Shown: piece after piece, positions 29,562-38,522 of the stretch
Numbering within the stretch: position 1 is the stretch's first letter
Layout: every line of letters starts with the position of its first letter
Source of the DNA: Actinacidiphila acididurans
Lineage (GTDB): Bacteria > Actinomycetota > Actinomycetes > Streptomycetales > Streptomycetaceae
Reading direction: 5' to 3'
DNA length: 64,000 bases
Assembly: GCF_016918855.1 (NCBI RefSeq)
Contig: NZ_JADKYB010000006.1
Location: forward strand, 310,001-374,000
Translations under genes and position numbers: made by a program
The notes under the pieces: model-generated
Database searches by the model: none
What the model was told of the DNA's origin: nothing
What the model saw: only the letters and a program-made list of their open reading frames with translations

Positions 29562-30656
29562 TCAATCCGCCGACTTCGCCTTGTCCGCGGCGGATCCGGA
29601 GGCGTCCGCCGCCTTGCCGGAGGCGCCGTTCTTCCCGCCGCCCTTGGAAGCCGCCGCAGGGGCCGCCTTCTTCGACGACGGGGTCGCGCGGCTGGCCGCC
29701 GGCGACGGGGTCACCGACTCCTCGCCCGGCTGCCCGACCAGGTGCTTTATGCCGAACTGCACGGTCGACCGGTAGATGTCGTCCGGGTCGAGCCGGCGCA
29801 GCTCCTCGGCGATCAGCTCGGAGGTCTCCCGCCGCTTGAGCGCCACGTGCCGGTCCGGCTGGCCCGGCATCGCCAGCTCGGCGAGCGAGCCGTCCGGCCG
29901 GTCCAGGCAGATGTCGCCGTCCTCGACCGTCAGCCGCGCCCCGGTGATCCCGGGCCCGGCGGAGACCTTGCGCTCCACCGGCACTCCGAGCCGGTCGGCC
30001 AGCCACAGCGCCAGCAGCTCCGTACTCGGGTTGTACGCCTCGCCCTCCACGACGGCCTTGGAGATCGCGGTGTGCTTCTGGTCCAGGGCCGCGGCCAGCA
30101 TCGAGCGCCAGCCGGTGATCCGGGTCCAGGCCAGGTCCGTGTCGCCGGGGGCGTACGTGTCGGCCCGCAGGCCGAGCGCCGCCACCGGGTCCTCGGACGC
30201 GGCCGCGTCGGTGATCCGGCGCTGGCCGAGCCGGCCCAGCGGGTCCGCCGACGGGTTGTCCGGGCCGTCCTCCGGCCACCAGACCACCACCGGGGCGTCG
30301 GGCAGGAGCAACGGCAGCACCACGGACTCGGCGTGGTTCGCGAGTTCGCCGTGCAGCCGCAGCACCACCGTCTCGCCGGTGCCGGCCTCGGAGCCGACCA
30401 GCACCTCCGCGTCGAGCCGGGCCAGCGCCCGGTCCCGCGGCGAGCGGCCGGGCCGCTTGATGACGACCAGGATCCGCGAGGGGTGTTCCTTGGACGCCTC
30501 GGTGGCCGCCTTGAGCGCGTCGTAGGCGCTGCCCTCGTCGGTGACGATGACGAGGGTCAGCACCATGCCGACCGCCGGGGTGCCGATCGCCCGCCGGGCC
30601 TGGATCAGTCCTGTGTTGATCTTCGCGGACGTGGTGTCCGTCAGGTCGATCTTCAT
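29562..30656 (-). CDS. opcA: Glucose-6-phosphate dehydrogenase assembly protein OpcA
   Basis: OpcA is required for activity of Zwf in actinobacteria and cyanobacteria and binds it. The 364-residue protein has the family segments GMVLTLVIVTDEGSAYDALKAATEASKEHPSRILVVI, VVLPLLLPDAPVVVWWPEDGPDNPSADPLGRLGQRRITDA and DTDLAWTRITGWRSMLAAALDQ. The last 50 residues are an Ala/Lys/Ser-rich tail outside the conserved domain. Its ATG overlaps the zwf stop by four bases, giving translational coupling that would keep the two partners in step. Confidence 0.95.
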   Translation of the reverse strand: MKIDLTDTTSAKINTGLIQARRAIGTPAVGMVLTLVIVTDEGSAYDALKAATEASKEHPSRILVVIKRPGRSPRDRALARLDAEVLVGSEAGTGETVVLRLHGELANHAESVVLPLLLPDAPVVVWWPEDGPDNPSADPLGRLGQRRITDAAASEDPVAALGLRADTYAPGDTDLAWTRITGWRSMLAAALDQKHTAISKAVVEGEAYNPSTELLALWLADRLGVPVERKVSAGPGITGARLTVEDGDICLDRPDGSLAELAMPGQPDRHVALKRRETSELIAEELRRLDPDDIYRSTVQFGIKHLVGQPGEESVTPSPAASRATPSSKKAAPAAASKGGGKNGASGKAADASGSAADKAKSAD

Positions 30657-32215
30657 GGCCGGCGCCAGCTCCTGCCGTCTCGTGCGAGCATCTCGTCCGC
30701 CTCTGCCGGACCCCAGGTGCCCGCCGCGTACTGCGCGGGCCTGCCGTGCTTGTCCCAGTACTCCTCTATCGGGTCGAGGATGTTCCAGGACAGCTCGACC
30801 TCCTGGTGGCGCGGGAAGAGGTTCGCGTCGCCCAGCAGCACATCGAGGATGAGCCGCTCGTACGCCTCCGGGCTGGACTCGGTGAAGGACTCGCCGTACG
30901 CGAAGTCCATCGTCACGTCCCGCACCTCGGTGGAGGTGCCCGGCACCTTCGAGCCGAACCGCACGGTCACGCCCTCGTCCGGCTGCACCCGGATGACCAG
31001 CGCGTTCTGTCCCAGCTCCTCGGTGGCGCCGGACTCGAACGGCAGGTACGGGGCCCGCTTGAAGACCACCGCGATCTCGGTGACCCGGCGGCCCAGCCGC
31101 TTGCCGGTGCGCAGGTAGAACGGAACGCCCGCCCAGCGCCGGTTGTTGATCTCCAGCTTGATCGCCGCGTAGGTGTCGGTCTTGGACTTGGAGTCGATGC
31201 CCTCCTCCTCCAGGTAGCCGAGCACCTCCTCGCCGCCCTGCCAGGCGTGCGTGTACTGCGCGCGCACGGTGTGCTTGCCCAGGTCCTCCGGCAGCACCAC
31301 GGCGCCGAGCACCTTCAGCTTCTCCGCGGTGAGCGCCTTGGGGTGGAAGGAGCCGGGCTCCTCCATGGTGGTCAGCGCGAGCAGCTGCAGCAGGTGGTTC
31401 TGGATGACGTCCCGGGCGGCGCCGATTCCGTCGTAGTACCCGGCGCGGCCGCCGATGCCGATGTCCTCGGCCATGGTGATCTGCACGTGGTCCACGTAGG
31501 ACCGGTTCCAGATCGGCTCGTACATGGTGTTGGCGAACCGCAGCGCCAGGATGTTCTGGACGGTCTCCTTGCCCAGGTAGTGGTCGATGCGGAAGACCTG
31601 CTCCGGCGGGAACACGTCGTGCACGATCCGGTTGAGCTGCTGGGCGCTGGCCAGGTCGTGGCCGAACGGCTTCTCGATGACGGCACGCCGCCAGGAGTCG
31701 CCGTTGCCCTGCGACAGGCCGTGCTTCTTCAGCTGCTGCACCACGTCGGGGAAGAACCGCGGCGGCACCGAGAGGTAGAAGGCGAAGTTGCCGCCGGTGC
31801 CGCGGGCCTTGTCCAGGCCCTCGATCGTGGACTTCAGCGTCTCGAACGCCTTGTCGTCGTCGAACTCGCCGGGCACGAACCGCATGCCCTCGGCGAGCTG
31901 CTGCCACACCTCCTCGCGGAAGGGGGTGCGGGCGTGCTCCTTGACGGAGTCGTGCACGACCTGCGCGAAGTCCTCGTCCGCCCAGTCGCGGCGGGCGAAG
32001 CCGACCAGGGCGAAGCCCGGCGGCAGCAGACCGCGGTTGGCCAGGTCGTACACCGCGGGCATCAGCTTCTTGCGGGACAGGTCACCGGTGACGCCGAAGA
32101 TCACCAGGCCGGAGGGCCCGGCGATGCGCGGCAGCCGGCGGTCCAGCGGGTCGCGCAGCGGGTTGTCCGCCGGGCCGCCCGCGCCCTGCGCCGAAGTGTT
32201 GGTCGGGGTGGTCAC
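30653..32215 (-). CDS. zwf: Glucose-6-phosphate 1-dehydrogenase
   Basis: Oxidises glucose 6-phosphate to 6-phosphogluconolactone, reducing NADP. The 520-residue protein has the coenzyme loop VIFGVTGDLSRKKLMPAVYDL, the substrate-binding and catalytic signature RIDHYLGKETVQNILALRFAN (active-site His in DHYLGK), and EKPFGHDLASAQQLN. Start GTG 32215 begins one base after the tal stop, with a GGAGG ribosome site inside the tal end; the 3' end overlaps opcA. It sits in the middle of the tightly packed tal-zwf-opcA-pgl series. Confidence 0.97.
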   Translation of the reverse strand: MTTPTNTSAQGAGGPADNPLRDPLDRRLPRIAGPSGLVIFGVTGDLSRKKLMPAVYDLANRGLLPPGFALVGFARRDWADEDFAQVVHDSVKEHARTPFREEVWQQLAEGMRFVPGEFDDDKAFETLKSTIEGLDKARGTGGNFAFYLSVPPRFFPDVVQQLKKHGLSQGNGDSWRRAVIEKPFGHDLASAQQLNRIVHDVFPPEQVFRIDHYLGKETVQNILALRFANTMYEPIWNRSYVDHVQITMAEDIGIGGRAGYYDGIGAARDVIQNHLLQLLALTTMEEPGSFHPKALTAEKLKVLGAVVLPEDLGKHTVRAQYTHAWQGGEEVLGYLEEEGIDSKSKTDTYAAIKLEINNRRWAGVPFYLRTGKRLGRRVTEIAVVFKRAPYLPFESGATEELGQNALVIRVQPDEGVTVRFGSKVPGTSTEVRDVTMDFAYGESFTESSPEAYERLILDVLLGDANLFPRHQEVELSWNILDPIEEYWDKHGRPAQYAAGTWGPAEADEMLARDGRSWRRP

Positions 32216-32216
32216 C

Positions 32217-33335
32217 TCACGCCTCCGCAGGTGCGAGCCGCTCGAGTTCCGCCCGGGTGGAGTCCAGCAGTTCGTTCCACGCGGACTCGAACTTCTCCAC
32301 GCCCTCGTCCTCGAGGACCTGGACGACGTCGTCGTACGAGATGCCGAGCGCCTCGAGTGCGTCGAGGTCGGCGCGGGCCTGCTCGTAGCTGCCGAACACC
32401 CGGTCGCCGTTGATGCGGTCCTGCCGCGTGACGGCCTCCAGGGTCGCCTCCGGCATGGTGTTGACCGTGTTCGGCGCGACCAGCTCGTAGACGTAGAGGT
32501 CGGCCGGGTACGCGGGGTCCTTCACGCCGGTGGAGGCCCACAGCGGGCGCTGCTTGTTGGCGCCGGCCTTCTCCAGGGCGAGCCAGCGCTCGGAGGAGAA
32601 CACCTCCTCGTACGCCTGGTACGCCAGGCGGGCGTTGGCGACGGCCGCGTGGCCCTTCAGGGCCTTGGCCTCGGGGGTGCCGATCTTCTCCAGGCGCTTG
32701 TCGACCTCGGTGTCCACCCGGGAGACGAAGAAGGACGCCACGGAGTGGATCTCGTTCAGGTCCAGGCCGGCCGCCTTGGCCTTCTCCAGGCCGGTGAGGT
32801 AGGCGTCCATCACCTCGCGGTAGCGCTGGAGCGAGAAGATCAGCGTGACGTTGACGCTGATGCCCCGGCCGGTGACGTCGGCGATGGCGGCCAGGCCCTC
32901 GCGGGTGGCCGGGATCTTGATCAGGGTGTTGGGGCGGTCCACCAGCCAGGCGAGCTGCTTGGCCTCGGCGATGGTCGCCCGGGTGTCGTGCGCCAGCCGC
33001 GGGTCCACCTCGATGGAGACCCGGCCGTCCTGGTGGTCGGTCGCGTCGTAGACCGGGCGCAGGATGTCGGCGGCGTCACGGACGTCGGCGGTGGTGATCA
33101 TCCGCAGGGCTTCCTCGACGGTGAGCCGGCGGGCCGCGAGGTCCTCCAGCTGCTTGTCGTAACCGTCGCCCTGGGAGATCGCCTTCTGGAAGATCGACGG
33201 GTTGGTGGTGACCCCCACCACGTGCTGCTGGTCGATGAGTTCGGCCAGGTTGCCGGACGTGATGCGCTTGCGCGACAGGTCGTCCAGCCAGATCGCGACG
33301 CCTTCGTCGGAGAGGCGCTTCAGTGCGTCTGCCAT
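32217..33335 (-). CDS. tal: Transaldolase
   Basis: Transfers a dihydroxyacetone unit between sugar phosphates in the non-oxidative pentose phosphate pathway. The 372-residue protein is of the actinobacterial TalB/Pgi-related subclass: [53 protein letters not shown], and the Schiff-base Lys region [32 protein letters not shown]. Start ATG 33335 follows GTAGGAGCACATCCC. tkt lies 30 bp upstream on the same strand. Confidence 0.96.
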   Translation of the reverse strand: MADALKRLSDEGVAIWLDDLSRKRITSGNLAELIDQQHVVGVTTNPSIFQKAISQGDGYDKQLEDLAARRLTVEEALRMITTADVRDAADILRPVYDATDHQDGRVSIEVDPRLAHDTRATIAEAKQLAWLVDRPNTLIKIPATREGLAAIADVTGRGISVNVTLIFSLQRYREVMDAYLTGLEKAKAAGLDLNEIHSVASFFVSRVDTEVDKRLEKIGTPEAKALKGHAAVANARLAYQAYEEVFSSERWLALEKAGANKQRPLWASTGVKDPAYPADLYVYELVAPNTVNTMPEATLEAVTRQDRINGDRVFGSYEQARADLDALEALGISYDDVVQVLEDEGVEKFESAWNELLDSTRAELERLAPAEA

Positions 33336-33365
33336 GGGATGTGCTCCTACTAGTCGTTACCTGCG

Positions 33366-35453
33366 TCAGCGACCAACGGTGTCAAGAGATTCCCGCGCGG
33401 CGGCGGCCACCGCCTCGGGGGTGAACCCGAACTCCCGGAAGAGCACCTTGGCGTCGGCCGAGGCACCGAAGTGCTCCAGGCTGACGATGCGTCCGGCGTC
33501 TCCCACGAACCGGTACCAGGTCAGGCCGATGCCGGCCTCCACCGCGACCCGTGCCTTCACCGACGGCGGCAGCACGCTGTCCCGGTAGTCCCGGTCCTGC
33601 TCCTCGAACCACTCCACCGACGGCATCGACACCACGCGGGTGGGGACGCCCTCGGCCTGCAGCAATTCCCGCGCGCCCACCGCCAGCTGCACCTCGGAAC
33701 CGGTGCCGATGAGGATCACCTGCGGCTCGCCGCCCTCGGCCTCGGCCAGGACGTAACCGCCGCGCGCCGCGTTCTCGTTGCGCTCGTAGACCGGCACGCC
33801 CTGCCGGGTCAGCGCCAGGCCGTGCGGGGCGCCCTTGCCGTACTCCTTGGTCCAGCGGCGCAGGATCTCCCGCCAGGCGATGACGGTCTCGTTGGCGTCC
33901 GCCGGGCGCACCACGTTCAGCCCCGGGATGGCCCGCAGGCTCGCCAGGTGCTCCACCGGCTGGTGGGTCGGGCCGTCCTCGCCCAGGCCGATCGAGTCGT
34001 GCGTCCACACGTACGTCACCGGCAGGTGCATCAGGGCCGACAGCCGGACCGCGTTGCGCATGTAGTCCGAGAAGACCAGGAACGTGCCGCCGTACGCACG
34101 GGTGTTGCCGTGCAGGGTGATGCCGTTGAGCTCGGCGGCCATCGAGTGCTCGCGGATGCCGAAGTGCACGGTGCGGCCGTACGGCTGCGCGCCCGGCAGC
34201 GGGTTGCCGTCCGGGAGGAAGGAGGAGTTCTTGTCGAACGTGGTGTTGTTGGAGCCGGCGAGGTCGGCCGAGCCGCCCCACAGCTCCGGGACCACCGGGC
34301 CCAGCGCCTCCAGCACCTTGCCCGAAGCGGCCCTGGTGGCCAGGGACTTGCCGGGCTCGAACACCGGCAGGTGGTCCTCCCAGCCCGCGGGCAGCTCACC
34401 GGAGTCGATCCGGTCGAACAGCTCGGCGCGCTCCGGGTTGGCGGTGCGCCAGGCGGCGAAGGACTTCTCCCACTCGGTACGGGCGTCGCGGCCGCGCTCG
34501 CCCACCGCGCGGGTGTGGTTGATGACCTCGTCGGCCACGTCGAAGTGCTTGTCCGGGTCGAAGCCCAGCACCCGCTTGGTGGCCGCGACCTCCTCCTCGC
34601 CCAGCGCCGAGCCGTGCGCGGCCTCGGTGTTCTGCGCGTGCGGGGCCGGCCAGGCGATGATCGAGCGGGCCGCGATGAACGACGGCCGGTCGGTGACCTC
34701 CTGCGCCGCCTTCAGCGCCGCGTACAGCGCCTGCGGGTCCAAGTCGCCGTTCTCCAGCGGCGCCACCCGCTGCACGTGCCAGCCGTACGCCTCGTACCGC
34801 CGGACGGTGTCCTCCGAGACGGCGGTCGCCGTGTCGCCCTCGATGGAGATGTGGTTGTCGTCCCACAGCAGCACCAGGTTGCCGAGCTTCTGGTGGCCGG
34901 CCAGCGAGGACGCCTCGGCCGAGATGCCCTCCTGGAGGCAGCCGTCGCCGGCGATGGCCCACACCGTGTGGTCGAACGGCGAGGTGCCGGGCGCCGCGTC
35001 CGGGTCGAACAGGCCGCGCTCGTAGCGGGCGGCCATCGCCATGCCCACCGCGTTGGCCACGCCCTGGCCCAGCGGCCCGGTGGTGGTCTCCACGCCCGTG
35101 GTGTGGCCGTACTCCGGGTGGCCCGGGGTCTTCGAGCCCCAGGTGCGGAACGACTCCAGGTCGCCCAGCTCCAGGCCGTATCCGGCGTAGTAGAGCTGCG
35201 TGTAGAGGGTCAGACTGGAATGTCCGGCGGAGAGAACGAAGCGGTCCCGGCCGGTCCAGTCGGGGTCGGCGGGGTCGTGCCGCATGAGCTTCTGGAACAG
35301 CAGGTACGCCGCGGGTGCCAGGCTCATGGCCGTGCCGGGATGGCCGTTGCCGACCTTCTGCACGGAATCCATGGCCAGTACTCGGGCGGTGTCGACGGCC
35401 CGCTTGTCCAGATCGGTCCACTCGAGCTCTGTGGTGGTCGGCTGCTTGCTCAC
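33366..35453 (-). CDS. tkt: Transketolase
   Basis: Thiamine-diphosphate enzyme of the pentose phosphate pathway. The 695-residue protein has the N-terminal GNGHPGTAMSLAPAAYLLF, the TPP/Mg site GDGCLQEGISAEASSLAGHQKLGNLVLLWDDN, VHFGIREHSMAAELNGITLHG with the catalytic Glu, and THDSIGLGEDGPTHQPVEHLASLR. Start GTG 35453; a GAGGAG site lies about a dozen bases upstream. It opens the leftward series tkt-tal-zwf-opcA-pgl and is divergent from cyoE across a 341-bp region. Confidence 0.97.
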   Translation of the reverse strand: MSKQPTTTELEWTDLDKRAVDTARVLAMDSVQKVGNGHPGTAMSLAPAAYLLFQKLMRHDPADPDWTGRDRFVLSAGHSSLTLYTQLYYAGYGLELGDLESFRTWGSKTPGHPEYGHTTGVETTTGPLGQGVANAVGMAMAARYERGLFDPDAAPGTSPFDHTVWAIAGDGCLQEGISAEASSLAGHQKLGNLVLLWDDNHISIEGDTATAVSEDTVRRYEAYGWHVQRVAPLENGDLDPQALYAALKAAQEVTDRPSFIAARSIIAWPAPHAQNTEAAHGSALGEEEVAATKRVLGFDPDKHFDVADEVINHTRAVGERGRDARTEWEKSFAAWRTANPERAELFDRIDSGELPAGWEDHLPVFEPGKSLATRAASGKVLEALGPVVPELWGGSADLAGSNNTTFDKNSSFLPDGNPLPGAQPYGRTVHFGIREHSMAAELNGITLHGNTRAYGGTFLVFSDYMRNAVRLSALMHLPVTYVWTHDSIGLGEDGPTHQPVEHLASLRAIPGLNVVRPADANETVIAWREILRRWTKEYGKGAPHGLALTRQGVPVYERNENAARGGYVLAEAEGGEPQVILIGTGSEVQLAVGARELLQAEGVPTRVVSMPSVEWFEEQDRDYRDSVLPPSVKARVAVEAGIGLTWYRFVGDAGRIVSLEHFGASADAKVLFREFGFTPEAVAAAARESLDTVGR

Positions 35454-35794
35454 CCTGGGTCAGGGCTCCTCTCCAGGTCATCGCCATGTTGTCAGCGCCG
35501 GTACGGTCATCCCTACCCGACGCTGTCGAGCCTACCGCCGCAGGGCGCGCACTCTTTCGAGCGTGCCCCCGTACACGCGGCTTCGCCTCCCGAGGCCCGT
35601 GAACGCAGGGTGAACCCACGTCGGGCGGACCCGGACCGCGCAGGTGGCGGGACACGTCGCGGCCCCGGACCGACCCCGGACGAAAGCCGGGTCTTCACTG
35701 CCTCTACAGTGGCGTGGTACGCGCAAGCCCCACAGGCCCCGCCGAAGGCGCAGGTGGCCGGGGCTTGCTGGACTTCATCTCTCGTGGGGTGCTC
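35454..35794. other. 341-bp divergent region tkt / cyoE
   Basis: No gene is supported. On the plus strand TACAGT (35705-35710) is a good -10, so cyoE mRNA would start near 35717 and carry a leader of about 78 nt folding as described in the next entry. No clear tkt promoter was recognised on the minus strand. Confidence 0.45.
35723..35768 (+). ncRNA. Structured 5' leader of cyoE
   Basis: GCAAGCCCC (35723-35731) and GGGGCTTGC (35760-35768) form a perfect 9-bp stem. Inside it GGCC/GGCC (35735-35738 with 35756-35759) and CGCC/GGCG (35740-35743 with 35747-35750, loop GAA) can stack, giving a nested three-part fold. It ends 26 bases before the chosen start. It may be a cis-regulatory RNA; no known class was recognised. 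Confidence 0.4.
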
Positions 35795-36763
35795 GTGACG
35801 GCCGTCGAATCCCGACCCGCAGGGGTCACCGGGGCCATCCGGACGGACCCGGGACGCACGAGCCCCGGTGACCGGCCTGCTTCGGCCCGGCTCATGGCAT
35901 TCGTCGCGCTGACCAAGCCGCGGATCATCGAGCTGCTCCTGATCACCACGGTGCCGGTGATGTTCCTGGCCGCCCGCGGGGTCCCGGACCTGTGGCTGGT
36001 GCTCGCGACCGTGGTCGGCGGCTACCTGTCGGCCGGCGGCGCCAACGCGCTGAACATGTACATCGACCGCGACATCGACGCGCTCATGCACCGCACCGAG
36101 CGGCGCCCGCTGGTCACCGGCATGGTCTCGCCGCGCGAAGCGCTGGTCTTCGGCATCACCCTTTCGGTGGTCTCCACCGTGTGGTTCGCGGTGCTGGTCA
36201 ACCCGCTCTCGGCGGCGCTGTCGCTGACCGCCATCCTCTATTACGTCTTCGTCTACACGCTGTGGCTCAAGCGCCGCACCGCGCAGAACATCGTGTGGGG
36301 CGGGATCGCCGGCTGCCTCCAGGTCTTCATCGGCTGGTCCGCGGTCCGCAACGAGCTGGCCTGGGCGCCCTTCGTCCTCTTCCTCGTCCTCTTCTTCTGG
36401 ACCCCGCCGCACTACTGGCCGCTGTCCATGAAGGTCAAGGACGACTACGAGCGGGTCGGCGTGCCCATGCTGCCGGTGGTCGCGGGCAATCAGGTGGTCG
36501 CCCGCCAGATCGTCCTCTACTCCTGGGTCATGGTGCTCACCTCGCTCACCCTGTGGTGGCCGCTCGGCGAGACGTCCTGGTTCTACCCGGTGGTCGCCGC
36601 GGCGCTCGGCGCCTTCTGGCTGAAGGAGGCGCACGCCCTGCACGCGCGCGCCAAGGCCGGCATCACCGGCGCGCGGCTGAAGGAGATGCGGCTGTTCCAC
36701 TGGTCGATCACCTACGCCACGCTGCTGTTCGTGGCCGTCGCGGTCGACCCGTTCCTGCACTGA
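35795..36763 (+). CDS. cyoE: Protoheme IX farnesyltransferase (heme O synthase)
   Basis: Adds a farnesyl group to heme B in the membrane, the first step toward heme A of cytochrome oxidase (also named ctaB). The 322-residue protein has about nine hydrophobic helices and both prenyl-diphosphate motifs: [20 protein letters not shown] and [13 protein letters not shown], plus [16 protein letters not shown]. The first 45 residues are a variable hydrophilic tail. The start is uncertain; GTG 35795 ([10 protein letters not shown]) is preferred to GTG 35789. Its stop lies inside a 15-bp triplication. ctaA, the next step, is 1.6 kb away on the other strand. Confidence 0.93.
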   Translation: MTAVESRPAGVTGAIRTDPGRTSPGDRPASARLMAFVALTKPRIIELLLITTVPVMFLAARGVPDLWLVLATVVGGYLSAGGANALNMYIDRDIDALMHRTERRPLVTGMVSPREALVFGITLSVVSTVWFAVLVNPLSAALSLTAILYYVFVYTLWLKRRTAQNIVWGGIAGCLQVFIGWSAVRNELAWAPFVLFLVLFFWTPPHYWPLSMKVKDDYERVGVPMLPVVAGNQVVARQIVLYSWVMVLTSLTLWWPLGETSWFYPVVAAALGAFWLKEAHALHARAKAGITGARLKEMRLFHWSITYATLLFVAVAVDPFLH

Positions 36764-36796
36764 GGTTTCCTGCACTGAGGTTTCCTGCACCGAGGT
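36752..36796 (+). repeat. Three tandem 15-bp units spanning the cyoE stop
   Basis: TTCCTGCACTGAGGT occurs at 36752, 36767 and (one change, TGA to CGA) 36782. Each unit encodes Phe-Leu-His-stop in frame, so the first two copies each supply an in-frame TGA; read-through would repeat the last residues. Probably replication slippage. Confidence 0.75.
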
Positions 36797-36869
36797 CGTC
36801 CTTCCCGCACGGTGATTCTTGACCGGGATCACACCGGCCGGCTCTGTCCGCCACCCCCTTACCCGCGAG

Positions 36870-36882
36870 TAGCATCAGGGGC
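36870..36882 (+). promoter_or_regulatory. Candidate -10 element (TAGCAT-N7-ATG)
   Basis: TAGCAT stands seven bases before the ATG of the 118-residue gene, in leaderless geometry; the spacer CAGGGGC is only weakly ribosome-site-like. Confidence 0.4.
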
Positions 36883-37239
36883 ATGAGCACCGTCCAGGAC
36901 AATCACCGGGACAACCCCGGGGCACAGGCCCGCGCGCGGCGGCGGTCGGCCCGGCTGGCCCGGCAGATCGAGGCGTTCGCCCGCAGGCACGGCGGCGCCG
37001 AGGCGAGTGTGGAGTACATCGGCGGGCGCGGCGCCCGGATCGTGCTGGTCGCCGCCGACGGCACCTGGGGGGACCTGGTGGCGCCCGCCTGGGACATCGC
37101 CCGCGCGGCCGTCGAACAGGCCGGCATCACCGTCCACGACGACTTCGGCCCCGACCTCGCGGCCAAGCTCCGCACCGGCCCGTACGAGTGGTCCCGAATG
37201 GCCGGAATACAGATCGGTGGCCCCGCCAACCCCCGATGA
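36883..37239 (+). CDS. Conserved hypothetical protein, 118 residues
   Basis: No function recognised. The N-terminal 40 residues are charged and Arg/Ala-rich (ARARRRSARLARQIEAFARRHGG). The rest has a regular strand-helix pattern (SVEYIGGRGARIVLVAADGTWGDLVAPAWDIARAAVEQAGITVHDDFGPDLAAKL) that reads as a small folded alpha-beta domain, and ends in the motif GPYEWSRMAGIQIGG. Codon use is normal for the chromosome and start-site geometry is good, so it is a real gene. It lies between cyoE and an amidohydrolase-like gene on the same strand, 81 bp before the latter. Confidence 0.75.
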   Translation: MSTVQDNHRDNPGAQARARRRSARLARQIEAFARRHGGAEASVEYIGGRGARIVLVAADGTWGDLVAPAWDIARAAVEQAGITVHDDFGPDLAAKLRTGPYEWSRMAGIQIGGPANPR

Positions 37240-37319
37240 TGCCTTCGCCGCCGTCGCGGTGATCCCGAGGTCGTGACGGCCGCGACACGCGCGGGCGGAC
37301 GAAGGGGCGAGGAACATCC

Positions 37320-38522
37320 ATGGCGGGGGAGCCGACACACCTGGTGGACGCGTATTGCCACGGGGTGCTCCCGGGGGACGTGGGGCTGGGGGCCTTCGAG
37401 GCCGCGCTGCCCGGGGCCGCGGCGCCCCGCACCACCCTCTTCGACAGCCCGGCGGGCTTCGCGATCCGCCGCTGGTGCCCGCCGCTGCTGGGTCTGGAGC
37501 CGCACGCCTCCCCGGCCCGATACCTGGCCCGGCGCCGGGAGTTGGGGGCCTACGAGGCGACCCGGCGGCTGCTGCGCGGCACCGGGATAACCGCGTACAT
37601 CGTGGACACCGGCGAGCCCGGCGAGCTGACCCCGCCCGCCGACCTGCAGGCGGCCGGCGCGGCGCCCGCGTACGAGATCGTGCGGCTGGAACCGCTGGCG
37701 GGGCAGGTTGCCGACACCTCCGGCACGGTGGACGGTTTTCTGGCCAATCTCGCCGAGGCGGTGCGCGCCGCGGCGATCGGCGCGGCCGGCCTGTCCTGCG
37801 ACGGCCTGCCGCCCGATCCCCGGCCGCACCCCGGTGACGTGCGGGAATTACGGGACGCCGGGGACCCGTGGGACATGGTGGAGGACACGGCACCCGGCTC
37901 CCGCGGTCCGGCCCACGGCCCGCCGCCACGCGAGGACGTACGGCGCGCCGCGTCCGCGTGGCTGGCCCGGCGCGGCACCGGCAGCCGCCCCGCCCACCCG
38001 GTCCTGCTGCGCCACCTGCTGTGGACCGCGGTCGTCAGCGGACTGCCGCTGCTCGTGCGGCAGCAGCCGCGGCTGCCCGGACCGCGGGCCGCCGAGGGCT
38101 TCCTGCGGGCCACCGCGGGCCTCGGCACGGACGTGGTGCTGCTGCCCGGACCGCGGCACGAGGCCGCCGCGGCCGACCTGGCCGCCGACCACCCGCACGT
38201 GTACCTGGGCATCGGCACCGACCCGGCCGCCGTGCTGGACCGCGTGCCGTTCGGCAAGCTGCTCTACGCCAGCGGCACCGCCGGGCTGCCGGAGCTGTAC
38301 GTCACCGGCGCGCTGCGGTTCCGGGCCGCGCTCGGCCGGGCGATCGGCGAGCGGGTGGCGGCGGGGGAGTGGTCAGCGGCGGACGGACAGCGGGTCGCCG
38401 CCCTGGTCCGCGAGGGGAACGCGCGCCGTCTCTACCGGCTGCCGGACCCCGTCCTCCCCGGCGGCGACCCCACCGGGCTGCCCTTCCAGCCGCTCCCGTG
38501 CCGGGACGCCTGCCCCTGCTGA
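37320..38522 (+). CDS. Amidohydrolase-family protein
   Basis: 400 residues. The opening THLVDAYCHGVLPGDVGLGAFEAAL, the later LLVRQQPRLPG, and HVYLGIGTDPAAVLDRVPFGKLLYASGTAGLPELYVTGALRFRAALGRAIGERV match the amidohydrolase-2 pattern (as in FluG-like and glutamine-synthetase-linked hydrolases), ending in a helical C terminus (ADGQRVAALVREGNARRLYRL). Some expected metal ligands are not obvious: the first HxH is reduced to CHG, so activity is uncertain. Start ATG 37320 follows GAGGAACATCC. The last 150 bases overlap the end of ctaA on the opposite strand. Confidence 0.65.
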   Translation: MAGEPTHLVDAYCHGVLPGDVGLGAFEAALPGAAAPRTTLFDSPAGFAIRRWCPPLLGLEPHASPARYLARRRELGAYEATRRLLRGTGITAYIVDTGEPGELTPPADLQAAGAAPAYEIVRLEPLAGQVADTSGTVDGFLANLAEAVRAAAIGAAGLSCDGLPPDPRPHPGDVRELRDAGDPWDMVEDTAPGSRGPAHGPPPREDVRRAASAWLARRGTGSRPAHPVLLRHLLWTAVVSGLPLLVRQQPRLPGPRAAEGFLRATAGLGTDVVLLPGPRHEAAAADLAADHPHVYLGIGTDPAAVLDRVPFGKLLYASGTAGLPELYVTGALRFRAALGRAIGERVAAGEWSAADGQRVAALVREGNARRLYRLPDPVLPGGDPTGLPFQPLPCRDACPC

